Below the pieces are notes generated by a model. That model did no database searches, was not told the DNA's origin, and worked only from the letters and a program-made list of their open reading frames with translations. The position numbers and the translations under genes were made by a program. 63,527 nt of DNA, from positions 1-63,527 of the forward strand of contig NZ_JAIZZN010000024.1 of NCBI RefSeq assembly GCF_020443565.1, in the 5' to 3' direction. Source of the DNA: Clostridium sp. CS001. GTDB lineage: Bacteria; Bacillota; Clostridia; Clostridiales; Clostridiaceae. The number at the start of each line of letters is the position of its first letter. Within the stretch, counting starts at the first letter, position 1. Below, piece by piece: positions 34,229-43,052 of the stretch.

Positions 34229-35227
34229 ATGAAAAACGTAAAAAAAGTAATTAGTGCAGCTTTGATAACTATATTCGCCACAACATTAATCGGTTGCAAT
34301 ATGATTGAAAAAACACCGGAAGGTATTGCTAAGGGTGTAGTTGCAAAGGTATTTGGTGTTAAAGTAACTAGAGGACAGGTAGACGCACAATTAGTACCAG
34401 CTATTAAACAATTAGAAGCGCAGTATGGTGCAAACTACAAAACGAATGAAGAGGCAATGGCGCAATTAAAAACTCAAAAAGAGCAAGTGCTAGAAGGTCT
34501 TATCTCAGAGACTATAGTAATGCGTAAAGTTGAAGATCTGAAATTAATGCCTGCTGAAGCTAAGATAAAAGAAGAAATCGACAAGCAATTAGCAGAGATT
34601 AAGAAAAGCTTAGAAACAGATGCAAAATACAAGGAGGCATTAACACAAGCCGGACTTACAGAAGCAGTACTAAAAGAAAGAATAAAATCAAGTTTTATTC
34701 AAGAAACATTATATAATAATGTTATAAAAGATGTTAAGGTTGATGAAGCAAAAGAAAAGACATACTATGATAGTAATTTAACTGAGTTTACAGAGAAACC
34801 AAATAGAATTCATGCAGCTCATGTTTTGCTTGCAACTGAAGAAGAAGCAATAGCTGTTAAGAAACGTTTAGATGCTGGTGAAGATTTTGCAAAAGTAGCA
34901 AAAGAGAAAAGTACAGATCAAAGCGCTAAGGAGAATGGTGGAGATTTAGGGTTCGTGGAGTACAATGATACTCAAATGGATAAAACCTTTATGACAGCTG
35001 CTATGACTCTTCCAGTAGGTAAGATTTCAGCACCTATTAAAACTCAATTTGGATGGCATGTAATAAAAACTATTGCAAAAGAAGAATTTCCTGTAAAGAA
35101 ATTTGAGACTGTTAAAGCAGAAATAGAAGAAAAACTTTTAGTAACAGAAAAAGAAGCAGCGTGGAAAAAAGCTATGACGGCATGGCAAGAAGAAGCTAAA
35201 ATAACAAGATATGAGAAAAATTTATAA
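34229..35227 (+). CDS. prsA: PrsA-like peptidyl-prolyl isomerase lipoprotein
   Basis: A signal peptide ends in the lipobox TLIGC with Cys23. A SurA-like N-terminal helical domain (about 35-190) and a parvulin (PpiC) domain follow (HAAHVLLATEEEA, NGGDLGFVEY, TQFGWHVIK), then a C-terminal helix. It folds secreted proteins on the outer face of the membrane. The position after mfd is common in clostridia. A clear terminator follows. Confidence 0.9.
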   Translation: MKNVKKVISAALITIFATTLIGCNMIEKTPEGIAKGVVAKVFGVKVTRGQVDAQLVPAIKQLEAQYGANYKTNEEAMAQLKTQKEQVLEGLISETIVMRKVEDLKLMPAEAKIKEEIDKQLAEIKKSLETDAKYKEALTQAGLTEAVLKERIKSSFIQETLYNNVIKDVKVDEAKEKTYYDSNLTEFTEKPNRIHAAHVLLATEEEAIAVKKRLDAGEDFAKVAKEKSTDQSAKENGGDLGFVEYNDTQMDKTFMTAAMTLPVGKISAPIKTQFGWHVIKTIAKEEFPVKKFETVKAEIEEKLLVTEKEAAWKKAMTAWQEEAKITRYEKNL

Positions 35228-35235
35228 AATATCAT

Positions 35236-35276
35236 ATAAAGAGTACCTTTTGTAGAGGTATTCTTTATTTTTTTTA
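35236..35276 (+). terminator. Terminator of the prsA-like gene
   Basis: ATAAAGAGTACCT pairs with AGGTATTCTTTAT (one G-T) around a seven-base loop, followed by a run of T. Confidence 0.85.
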
Positions 35277-35393
35277 TTTTCTTTTTTATATTAAAATTAA
35301 ACATATACAAAAGTGCATAAAATTCCAAGTTTAGAAAGATAATAATAGTGCAAGTATATTATATAAGATTTTATATAAGGAGGAGTTATTTAA

Positions 35394-35945
35394 ATGAAAG
35401 CAACAGGAATAGTAAGACGTATAGATGATTTAGGAAGAGTCGTTATACCAAAAGAGATAAGAAGGACCCTCAGAATTAGAGAAGGAGACCCATTAGAGAT
35501 ATTTACAGATAGAGAAGGAGGAGTTATTTTAAAGAAATACTCACCTATAGGTGAATTAAGTGAATTCTCTAGGGAATATGCTGAGTCCTTACAACAAACC
35601 ATAGGCAATATAATAATTGTATGTGACAAAGATAACATAATATCTGTAAGCGGTGGCACTAAAAAAGAATATGTTGATAAGAAAGTTAGTAATGAGCTTG
35701 AAAAGATAATGGAAGATAGAAAAGCTATTATCTTAGGCGAGGGCACAGGAAAAATTATAGAACTGTATGATGATGAAACTGAAAATAAATATAGCGCCCA
35801 AGTAATAGCTCCTATAATAACAGAAGGAGATTCTATTGGAGCAGTACTAATTGTAGCAACAGAGGGCGGAATTAAATTTGGAGATTTAGAATTGAAACTG
35901 GCTGAAACTGCGGCATCTTTCCTCGGAAAACAAATGGAACAATAA
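35394..35945 (+). CDS. spoVT: Stage V sporulation protein T
   Basis: The 183-residue regulator has an N-terminal AbrB DNA-binding domain (MKATGIVRRIDDLGRVVIPK, RRTLRIREGDPLEI) and a C-terminal GAF-like domain. In B. subtilis SpoVT modulates sigma-G genes in the forespore. AAGGAGG precedes the ATG, and the gene has its own terminator. The neighbourhood is the standard one. Confidence 0.95.
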   Translation: MKATGIVRRIDDLGRVVIPKEIRRTLRIREGDPLEIFTDREGGVILKKYSPIGELSEFSREYAESLQQTIGNIIIVCDKDNIISVSGGTKKEYVDKKVSNELEKIMEDRKAIILGEGTGKIIELYDDETENKYSAQVIAPIITEGDSIGAVLIVATEGGIKFGDLELKLAETAASFLGKQMEQ

Positions 35946-35959
35946 ATCTAGAAACATTA

Positions 35960-36019
35960 AAAGTATATATTACTTTGCAAAGCGAAATGTATTTGCAGTA
36001 ATATATACTTTCATTTTTT
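35960..36019 (+). terminator. Long terminator hairpin of spoVT
   Basis: AAAGTATATATTACT (35960-35974) and 35997-36011 pair perfectly; an inner TGCAAA/TTTGCA extends the stem. CATTTTTTT follows. Its outer arms resemble those of the inverted repeat at 1032-1128. Confidence 0.8.
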
Positions 36020-36111
36020 TAAAATATAAGTAATAATAATCCCTTAAATTAAATAATTATAATCAGAGAATGTAATTGCTACATATACCACGGTAATACA
36101 AGGAGGTTATT

Positions 36112-37647
36112 ATGAAGAAACATTCATTGATAAAAGGGACTATTATACTTGGGGTGGCTGGAATATTTGCAAGGTTTTTAGGCTTGTTTTTTAGGATTCC
36201 TATTCAGGCACTTATAAAAGATGAGGGCATGGGATACTATCAGATGTCTTATCCACTTTATATGACTTTTGTGGCATTGGCTTCAGGGGTACCAATAGCT
36301 ATGTCTAAACTTATTGCGGAGATGAACGCTAAAAATGATGGTGAAGGAGTAGGACAGGTGTTAAGACAAACGCTATCATTAATGTTGATATTTGGCTCAG
36401 TGGTTACTATTTTAATGGTGATGTTTGCAAGACCAATTATATCAATGTTAAAATGGGATCCTAAATCATATTACTCTTTTTTGGTAGTTGCTGTAGCTCC
36501 AATTTTTGTTTCTATTATGTGTACATTCAGGGGGTTTTTCCAAGGACTACAGAATGTTAAACCTACTGCTATTTCACAAATAGTAGAGCAAGTTGGTAGG
36601 GTTCTAGGAGGAGTTCTGTTTGCATACCTGTTGTTTCCAAAGGGAATTGAATATGCAGCAGCAGGAGCGGCACTAGGAACTCTAATTGGTGCAGTCATGG
36701 GGAGTGTATATTTATTTTTGACTTATTATAAAGTTAAAAAGGAGTTACCAAGAAGGCGAACATCAAAGAATAAATATATTTTATCTAATTTGGCTAAAGC
36801 TGCATTGCCAATATCCATGGGTGCTGCAGTAGGAACTATTATGTCATTAATAGATTCCATCTTAGTACCACAACAACTTCTTAGAGCTGGATTTACACAA
36901 ACACAGTCGGCAGTTCTGTATGGTCAATTGACTGGGAAGGTATTTACTTTGATGAATGTACCCTTAGCTCTTTCTGTGGCCCTATGTGCATCGCTAGTGC
37001 CAATAATTGCAGAAGCATTTTATTTGGGCAGAAGACACGAACTTATTAAAAGGGTGGATATGGCTGTTAAGCTATCTAATGTTATTTCAATCCCATCCTC
37101 ACTGGGCATGTTTTTTATGGCTTATCCTATAATGCATTTAGTTTTCATGAAAGATGTTGCAGGGTATGAGATTCTGCAGTATATATCCATATCTATACCA
37201 TTTATAATTTTAACTCAAACGAGCACTGCAATACTTCAGAGCATTGGCAGTTATATGAAACCTGTATACAATTTAGGAATAGGATGCATTGTAAAAGTTA
37301 TCATAACATATGTGTTAGTTTCGCTTTCATTTGTAAATATCTATGGAGCCGTTATAGGGAGTATTCTTGGATATGTTACAAGCTGCTTATTAAATATGAA
37401 AGCTCTAAAAAAGGATTTAAATATAAAGATAAACCGTGTAGATGCTTTCATAAAGCCCTCTATTGCATCTATAATAATGATAATTTCAGTTGTATTTATT
37501 AATGCTAATGTCTATAATTATACAATGAGTAGAGGATTATCTTGTATTATATCCATAATAATAGGTGTTATTATTTACTTGATTTTTATATTTTTGCTTA
37601 GGATATTTGAATATGAGGAGATTAAAAATAAGTTAAGAAGAGATTAA
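36112..37647 (+). CDS. SpoVB/MurJ-like polysaccharide flippase
   Basis: The 511-residue protein has about 14 membrane segments and belongs to the MOP superfamily (GIFARFLGLFFRIPIQALI near the start, FRGFFQGLQNVKPTAISQIVEQVGR). SpoVB and the neighbouring-gene homologue YabM of B. subtilis belong here. Such proteins move lipid-linked cell wall precursors across the membrane; synteny points to the YabM position, and a role in spore cortex or vegetative wall synthesis is inferred. AAGGAGG precedes the ATG. Confidence 0.85.
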   Translation: MKKHSLIKGTIILGVAGIFARFLGLFFRIPIQALIKDEGMGYYQMSYPLYMTFVALASGVPIAMSKLIAEMNAKNDGEGVGQVLRQTLSLMLIFGSVVTILMVMFARPIISMLKWDPKSYYSFLVVAVAPIFVSIMCTFRGFFQGLQNVKPTAISQIVEQVGRVLGGVLFAYLLFPKGIEYAAAGAALGTLIGAVMGSVYLFLTYYKVKKELPRRRTSKNKYILSNLAKAALPISMGAAVGTIMSLIDSILVPQQLLRAGFTQTQSAVLYGQLTGKVFTLMNVPLALSVALCASLVPIIAEAFYLGRRHELIKRVDMAVKLSNVISIPSSLGMFFMAYPIMHLVFMKDVAGYEILQYISISIPFIILTQTSTAILQSIGSYMKPVYNLGIGCIVKVIITYVLVSLSFVNIYGAVIGSILGYVTSCLLNMKALKKDLNIKINRVDAFIKPSIASIIMIISVVFINANVYNYTMSRGLSCIISIIIGVIIYLIFIFLLRIFEYEEIKNKLRRD

Positions 37648-37691
37648 AGATAATCTTTTAGGAAAAGATAAAAACAAAGGAGTGGAAGTTA

Positions 37692-39137
37692 ATGATTAAA
37701 GTAGTGGGACTGGGTCCTGGCGCAACAGAATCGCTAACTATAGGAACATTAGAAGTTTTAAAAGGTGGTAAAAATATTTATTTAAGAACAGAAAAACATC
37801 CTACTGTGGATTATTTGAAATCCATAAGAATTCAGTTTGAAACCTATGATGATAAATATGAACAATATAGCAACTTTGATGATGTGTATAAAGCTATTGC
37901 AGAGGATCTTATTCAAAAACACAAAATATATGGAGAAATTATTTACGGAGTTCCAGGTCATCCACTTGTGGCAGAAACTTCAGTTAAACTATTAATAGAA
38001 CTTTGTGAAAAAGAGAAGATTGAGTTAGAAATACTGCCTGCAGTTAGCTTTATAGATGCAGTTATTGAAAGTTTAAAACTAGATCCTATTGAAGGACTTA
38101 AAATTATAGATGCATTTGATATAAAAAATCAAGTGTTAGATAAAAGAACAGGGATATTAATAACCCAAGTCTACAATAAGTTCATTGCAACAGATGTAAA
38201 ACTTTCTTTACTAGAGTATTACAAAGATGATATGGAGATTTATTTTGTTAGAGCAGCAGGTGTAAAAGGCTTAGAAAGCACTAGAAAGATTAAATTATAT
38301 GAACTAGATAGGCAAGAAGACACAGACTATTTAACATCAATATATATACCAAAAGAGCTAGAAGCTACAAAGGATTTCCAAGACTTAATCGAAGTTATGC
38401 ATATATTAAGGGACGAGAGAGGATGTGCATGGGATAGGGAGCAAACCCATGAAACTTTAAAAAAATATCTTATAGAGGAATGTTATGAGGTTCTAGAAGC
38501 AATAGAAGAACAAGATGAGGATAAAATCATTGAGGAACTAGGAGATGTACTATTACAGGTTGTATTTCATGCACAGATAGCAAAAGAAGAAGGATATTTT
38601 AATATAAATGATGTTATTAAAAGTATTACAAATAAGATGATAAACAGACATCCTCATATTTTTAAGGATGTGCAAAGTAAAAATTCAGAGCAGGTTTTAG
38701 AAAGTTGGGAAGATATTAAGATTAAGGAAAAAGGGTTTGAAAGTTATACGGACACACTAAAGCATGTTACAAAGAATTTGCCAGGGCTTATGAGAGCTGA
38801 TAAGGTTCAACAAAAAGCAGCAAGGGTAGGTTTTGATTGGGATACAGTTGAACCTGCTATGGAAAAGGTATTAGAGGAATTACAGGAAATAAAAGATGTA
38901 TATAAAGATAATAATAAGGCAAAAATATTAGAAGAAGTGGGGGATCTGGTATTTTCTACTGTAAATGTTGCTAGACTACTTGACATAGACCCTGAACTTG
39001 CAGTAAATTATAGTATAGATAAATTTATCAATCGCTTTCAGTACATAGAAGAAAATGCAAGGAATAGAAATCTAGATTTAAAAAACATGTCACTTGCAGA
39101 AATGGACGTATTATGGAATGAATCAAAAAAACGATAA
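37692..39137 (+). CDS. mazG: YabN-type fusion: SAM methylase domain plus MazG pyrophosphohydrolase
   Basis: Residues 1 to about 220 form a tetrapyrrole-methylase-like domain (VVGLGPGATESLTIGT, YGVPGHPLVAE). From about 225 a MazG domain has the catalytic EECYEVLEAIEE and ELGDVLLQVVFHAQIA, followed by a second MazG repeat (EEVGDLVFSTVNVARLL). MazG hydrolyses NTPs, including damaged ones, to NMP and PPi. The role of the methylase part is unknown. This fusion is the normal Firmicute form (YabN). Confidence 0.93.
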   Translation: MIKVVGLGPGATESLTIGTLEVLKGGKNIYLRTEKHPTVDYLKSIRIQFETYDDKYEQYSNFDDVYKAIAEDLIQKHKIYGEIIYGVPGHPLVAETSVKLLIELCEKEKIELEILPAVSFIDAVIESLKLDPIEGLKIIDAFDIKNQVLDKRTGILITQVYNKFIATDVKLSLLEYYKDDMEIYFVRAAGVKGLESTRKIKLYELDRQEDTDYLTSIYIPKELEATKDFQDLIEVMHILRDERGCAWDREQTHETLKKYLIEECYEVLEAIEEQDEDKIIEELGDVLLQVVFHAQIAKEEGYFNINDVIKSITNKMINRHPHIFKDVQSKNSEQVLESWEDIKIKEKGFESYTDTLKHVTKNLPGLMRADKVQQKAARVGFDWDTVEPAMEKVLEELQEIKDVYKDNNKAKILEEVGDLVFSTVNVARLLDIDPELAVNYSIDKFINRFQYIEENARNRNLDLKNMSLAEMDVLWNESKKR

Positions 39138-39269
39138 GTTTATTTAAAAATAAAAAATAGTCAAAAAGAAGGAATTTCAAAATTGGTGTAGAATATGCTA
39201 TGTTAGTAGTGTACGTTAGTAGTGTACGCATTATTTAATAGTGTATTCAATAATAAGGAGGTAACAAAA

Positions 39270-39545
39270 GTGAATAAATCAGAATTAATAGCAAGTATTG
39301 CACAAAAATCTAATTTAACAAAAAAAGATGCAGAAGCAGCACTAAAAGGAATCATAGAGAGTATTGAAGAAACATTAGAAAAAGGTGAAAAAGTTCAATT
39401 GGTTGGATTCGGAACTTTTGAAACAAGAGCAAGAGCTGCAAGAATGGGTAGAAACCCAAGAACAAAAGAAGAAATTCAAATTGCAGCATCAGTAGTTCCA
39501 GTATTTAAAGCTGGTAAAGAATTTAAAGATATAGTAAATAAATAG
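39270..39545 (+). CDS. hup: DNA-binding protein HU
   Basis: The 91-residue histone-like protein has the signature GFGTFETRARAARMGRNPRT (DNA-gripping arm). It starts at GTG 39270 after AAGGAGG; upstream in-frame codons from 39222 lack a site. It bends and compacts DNA as a dimer. A strong terminator follows. Confidence 0.95.
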   Translation: MNKSELIASIAQKSNLTKKDAEAALKGIIESIEETLEKGEKVQLVGFGTFETRARAARMGRNPRTKEEIQIAASVVPVFKAGKEFKDIVNK

Positions 39546-39562
39546 CTTTTACTTTGGTATGG

Positions 39563-39595
39563 AAAACCTAGATATGTGTCTAGGTTTTTTATTTT
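39563..39595 (+). terminator. Terminator of hup
   Basis: AAAACCTAGA pairs with TCTAGGTTTT around six bases, followed by TTATTTT. Confidence 0.9.
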
Positions 39596-39671
39596 AATTA
39601 CATTTCAAAAGTTTTCAATGCAAAATCATGGGAAATCATGATTTAATAACAATAGAAAGGAGAACGTATAT

Positions 39672-39932
39672 ATGAGACTAGATAAATATTTAAAGGTATC
39701 AAGGATTATCAAGAGAAGAACCATAGCAAAAGCAGCCTGCGAAAGTGGTAGAGTTTTTATAAATGATAAAGTGGCGAAAGCAGGAACTGTAGTATCAGAA
39801 GGTGACACTATAGAAATTCAATTTGCAAATCAGATTTTAAAAGCTAAAATTATAAATATTGCAGAACATGTGACAAAAGAAAGTGCAAAAGCAATGTATG
39901 AAATAATTTCAGGTATAGAAGACAAAGAATAA
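39672..39932 (+). CDS. rqcP: S4-domain RNA-binding protein RqcP (YabO/Hsp15-like)
   Basis: The 86-residue protein is a single S4 domain: MRLDKYLKVSRIIKRRTIAK, then CESGRVFINDKVAK and VSEGDTIEI. In B. subtilis RqcP (YabO) helps RqcH add alanine tails on stalled 50S subunits. Assignment rests on size and conserved position between hup and yabP. AAAGGAGAA precedes the ATG. Confidence 0.9.
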   Translation: MRLDKYLKVSRIIKRRTIAKAACESGRVFINDKVAKAGTVVSEGDTIEIQFANQILKAKIINIAEHVTKESAKAMYEIISGIEDKE

Positions 39933-39947
39933 ATGTTGCTAAATACA

Positions 39948-40018
39948 ATTCTTAATTAAGCTTAATAAGCATATATATTTTATATGAATATTAATGATAT
40001 GCGCTTAATTAAGAATTG
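39948..40018. other. Long AT-rich hairpin between rqcP and yabP
   Basis: AATTCTTAATTAAGC at 39948-39962 pairs perfectly with its complement near 40004-40018; an inner GCATAT/ATATGC pair extends it. A third partial copy of the arm follows near 40036. It could end rqcP transcription before the sporulation genes. Confidence 0.5.
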
Positions 40019-40078
40019 AGAATAGAAGGTGTTCCTTAATTCTTAATTTTTATTATTAAAGTTAATAAGGGGGACATT

Positions 40079-40372
40079 ATGGAGTTGAAAAAAGAAGCTC
40101 AAGTAGAAGATAAGAAAAGTAATCTAACGCTAGAAAACAGAAAAAAGCTAACTATTAATGGAGTTATTGAAGTTATAAATTTTAATGAAAATCAAATATT
40201 ACTTAATACGGACCTAGGAACCATGGTAATAAGAGGGCAAGAATTAAGGATGAATAAACTAGATGTTCAAAATGGAGAGGTACTAATAACTGGGAAGGTA
40301 GATTCCTTTGTGTATACTAATGACAAAAGTAAAGTTAAGAAAGATAGTATAGTATCAAGGCTTTTCAGGTAG
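40079..40372 (+). CDS. yabP: Sporulation protein YabP
   Basis: The 97-residue protein has the YabP/YqfC motif (LTINGVIEVINFNENQI, LGTMVIRGQELRMNKL). It is required at a mid to late stage of sporulation in B. subtilis, with unknown biochemistry. AGGGGGAC precedes the ATG. yabQ follows after 6 bases. Confidence 0.93.
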   Translation: MELKKEAQVEDKKSNLTLENRKKLTINGVIEVINFNENQILLNTDLGTMVIRGQELRMNKLDVQNGEVLITGKVDSFVYTNDKSKVKKDSIVSRLFR

Positions 40373-40378
40373 AAAAAT

Positions 40379-40783
40379 ATGATAACTTCTTTGATAAATC
40401 AAATGAGACTTATAGCTTTCAGTTTGCTTGCCGGAGTTATAACTGGAGTGTTTTTTGATATATATAGATTGATAAGAGGGTTTGAAAATCCTAACAAATT
40501 ATTAACTGTAATACAGGATCTTCTATTTTGGGCATTAACTTCTATAGTGGTTTTTGTATTTTTGATGTATACTAATGAAGGATACGTAAACTTTTATGTA
40601 TATGTATGTTTAATGGTAGGGGTATACCTATATTTAAAACAATTAAGTAAAGGGTTTATAAATGTGCAGTACAAACTTTTAAAATTCAATGGAAAAGTAT
40701 TTAGAATCGTAGTAAATACAATTTTATACCCTTTAGATTTACTGATCTATAAGCTGAAAATAAAAAAAAAAAATAAATTATAA
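40379..40783 (+). CDS. yabQ: Spore cortex protein YabQ
   Basis: The 134-residue protein has about four membrane segments (LIAFSLLAGVITGVFFDIY, LLFWALTSIVVFVFLMY) and a basic tail. YabQ localises to the forespore membrane and is needed for cortex formation in B. subtilis. It follows yabP closely, as in other spore formers. Confidence 0.9.
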   Translation: MITSLINQMRLIAFSLLAGVITGVFFDIYRLIRGFENPNKLLTVIQDLLFWALTSIVVFVFLMYTNEGYVNFYVYVCLMVGVYLYLKQLSKGFINVQYKLLKFNGKVFRIVVNTILYPLDLLIYKLKIKKKNKL

Positions 40784-40874
40784 GAAATAGCTTGAAGAAA
40801 TGTGAAATACAAATTAAAATAGACTTATGAACGTAAATAGTACTCATTCCATAGAAAGGAAAAGGGTATGGGAT

Positions 40875-41147
40875 ATGAAGAAAAGGTTTAACATTAAAGG
40901 TGTTACAATAATTTTGACTATAGGATATGTTTGTTATATTTTAATTTACCAACAAACAACTATGAGCAGACAAAAAAAGCAATTGCAAAATTACAGTTTT
41001 GAGCTTCAAAAGAAAAGAGAAGAAAACAAAGTATTACAGGATGAAGTAGAGTTATCTAAAACCGATAAGTATATGGAAAAATTGGCAAGGGAAGTATTAG
41101 GTCTTGTTAAAGAAGGTGAAACTCCTGTATTGGATAATGAAAACTAA
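40875..41147 (+). CDS. divIC: Septum formation initiator, DivIC/FtsB family
   Basis: A short basic N-terminus, one membrane segment (GVTIILTIGYVCYILIY) and an extracellular coiled coil (QKKQLQNYSFELQKKREENK) match DivIC. It forms a complex with FtsL and DivIB in the divisome. I chose ATG 40875, 8 bases after AAAGGG (90 residues); ATG 40827 lacks a site. Confidence 0.9.
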   Translation: MKKRFNIKGVTIILTIGYVCYILIYQQTTMSRQKKQLQNYSFELQKKREENKVLQDEVELSKTDKYMEKLAREVLGLVKEGETPVLDNEN

Positions 41148-41223
41148 ATGCTAGAATGATTATGCTTATTATTAAATTAATATATAATAAAAAAACATTA
41201 TTTTTGAGGAGGAACTTTTTAAT

Positions 41224-41637
41224 ATGACCTTAATGGCTGGAAGTATTGTAGAAGGTAAAGTAGTAAATATCACTAACTTTGGTGCGTTTGTAGAGGTGGA
41301 TGGAAAAACAGGATTAGTGCATATATCTGAGGTTTCAGATACATTCGTTAAAAATGTTAATGATCATCTTAAAGAAAATGACATGGTAAAAGTTAAAGTA
41401 ATTTCTGTAGATGATAACGGCAAGATAAGTTTATCTATAAAGCAAGCCGGAGTTCCTAAGAAGTCTATTAAACCAATGGAAATAGACTGGGAAAAAGAAA
41501 AAAGCAAAGCAAATACATGTAATTTTGAAGATATAATGTCTAAATTTTTAAAAGATAGTGAAGAAAGATCTCAGGATGTTAAAAAACATCAAGAAGGTAA
41601 AGGTAGAGGCTATAGTAAAAAGACTTCAAGTTATTAG
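41224..41637 (+). CDS. yabR: S1-domain RNA-binding protein (YabR-like)
   Basis: The 137-residue protein has one S1 domain at residues 1-75 (GSIVEGKVVNITNFGAFVEV, GLVHISEVS, VSVDDNGKISLSIKQ) and a charged, disordered C-terminus. The position between divIC and spoIIE matches B. subtilis yabR. Function is unknown beyond likely RNA binding. GAGGAGGAA precedes the ATG. Confidence 0.9.
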   Translation: MTLMAGSIVEGKVVNITNFGAFVEVDGKTGLVHISEVSDTFVKNVNDHLKENDMVKVKVISVDDNGKISLSIKQAGVPKKSIKPMEIDWEKEKSKANTCNFEDIMSKFLKDSEERSQDVKKHQEGKGRGYSKKTSSY

Positions 41638-41647
41638 AAAAGTCTGT

Positions 41648-41674
41648 GGGAACTAAGTATTTAGTTCCTATTTT
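41648..41674 (+). terminator. Terminator of yabR
   Basis: GGAACTAA pairs with TTAGTTCC around GTAT, followed by TATTTT. Confidence 0.8.
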
Positions 41675-41685
41675 AAAAAAGTATA

Positions 41686-41714
41686 TTGACAATGCTCAGA
41701 AGATAATATATAAT
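41686..41714 (+). promoter_or_regulatory. Promoter of the tRNA array
   Basis: TTGACA (41686-41691) and TATAAT (41709-41714) are 17 bases apart, a perfect consensus promoter, about 45 bases before the first tRNA. Confidence 0.85.
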
Positions 41715-41758
41715 AAAACATGTTGCCGAGGGGTAACGATTCGTATATGTTTTAATTA

Positions 41759-41847
41759 GCTGGAGTGGCGGAACTGGCAGACGCACAGGACTTAAAATCC
41801 TGCGGTGGTTAAACACCGTACCGGTTCGATTCCGGTCTTCAGCACCA
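41759..41847 (+). tRNA. tRNA-Leu (UAA), copy 1
   Basis: 89 bases with the long variable arm typical of Leu; acceptor GCTGGAG/CTTCAGC, anticodon TAA in ACTTAAAAT, CCA encoded. Confidence 0.95.
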
Positions 41848-41851
41848 ATAT

Positions 41852-41927
<76 letters not shown>

Positions 41928-41932
41928 AACAT

Positions 41933-42009
41933 GGCGGAATAGCTCAGCTGGCTAGAGCATTCGGTTCATACCCGAAGGGTCGTAGGTTCAAGTCCTATTT
42001 CCGCTACCA
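41933..42009 (+). tRNA. Elongator tRNA-Met (CAU), copy 1
   Basis: 77 bases; anticodon loop TTCATAC in the stem CGG/CCG, acceptor GGCGGAA/TTCCGCT, CCA encoded. A tRNA-Ile with lysidine-modified CAU is less likely given this anticodon arm. Confidence 0.88.
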
Positions 42010-42058
42010 TTTTAATATATAATGTGGCATGAGATTAATATAGACTTTTAAAAGACTA

Positions 42059-42087
42059 TTGACTTATGAAATACATTAGTATAAAAT
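42059..42087 (+). promoter_or_regulatory. Possible internal promoter of the tRNA array
   Basis: TTGACT followed 17 bases later by TAAAAT, in the 96-base gap between the third and fourth tRNAs. Confidence 0.55.
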
Positions 42088-42105
42088 TTAAATTGTATTT
42101 AATAT

Positions 42106-42181
<76 letters not shown>

Positions 42182-42221
42182 ATGAGTTTTAAATAACCCA
42201 TTATGTCGATTAAATTAATCA

Positions 42222-42310
42222 GCTGGAGTGGCGGAACTGGCAGACGCACAGGACTTAAAATCCTGCGGTGGTTAAACACCGTACCGGTTCGATTCCGGTC
42301 TTCAGCACCA
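42222..42310 (+). tRNA. tRNA-Leu (UAA), copy 2
   Basis: Identical to copy 1. The preceding spacer is nearly identical to the one before copy 3, showing tandem duplication. Confidence 0.95.
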
Positions 42311-42314
42311 ATAT

Positions 42315-42390
<76 letters not shown>

Positions 42391-42441
42391 ATGAGTTTTA
42401 AATAGCTCATTATGTCGATTAAATTAATAGTAAACCAATTA

Positions 42442-42530
42442 GCTGGAGTGGCGGAACTGGCAGACGCACAGGACTTAAAATCCTGCGGTGGTTAAACACC
42501 GTACCGGTTCGATTCCGGTCTTCAGCACCA
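42442..42530 (+). tRNA. tRNA-Leu (UAA), copy 3
   Basis: Identical to copies 1 and 2. Confidence 0.95.
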
Positions 42531-42535
42531 AATAT

Positions 42536-42611
<76 letters not shown>

Positions 42612-42616
42612 AACAT

Positions 42617-42693
42617 GGCGGAATAGCTCAGCTGGCTAGAGCATTCGGTTCATACCCGAAGGGTCGTAGGTTCAAGTCCTATTTCCGCTACCA
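42617..42693 (+). tRNA. Elongator tRNA-Met (CAU), copy 2
   Basis: Identical to copy 1 and last of the array; a terminator follows directly. Confidence 0.88.
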
Positions 42694-42726
42694 TAACTCA
42701 GAAGGAAACTTCTGAGTTATTTTTTC
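42694..42726 (+). terminator. Terminator of the tRNA array
   Basis: AACTCAGAAG pairs with CTTCTGAGTT around GAAA, followed by ATTTTTTC. Confidence 0.9.
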
Positions 42727-43052
42727 GTCTATTTATAATATAGAAAAGCAAAATTGGAAATGTAAAGATTAACAATGCAACTTTTATAAATATATAAATG
42801 CATGAAGTGACAAACTTCAGTAAATATTTCAAATCAGATATTTACATTCTAAAACTGAACACAAATATTGTAAGGCCTACTATATAAATATGGTAGGTTT
42901 TTTTATATTATGAGATAACATAAAATTAGAATGTAAAAAATATACAAATTAATGTCTCATAAAAAATATATAAGCGTTCACATTATGACAATTATTTCCA
43001 GATGACTTTGTTATAATGAAACTCTAATTATTAAAGGTGGGTGATTTATAAT
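42727..43052. other. tRNA array to spoIIE intergenic region
   Basis: About 325 AT-rich bases. A second terminator-like hairpin, CCTAC/GTAGG with seven T residues, lies at 42876-42905. The stretch after it should hold the spoIIE promoter and Spo0A sites; TTATAAT at about 43012 is a possible -10, but I see no convincing -35. Confidence 0.5.
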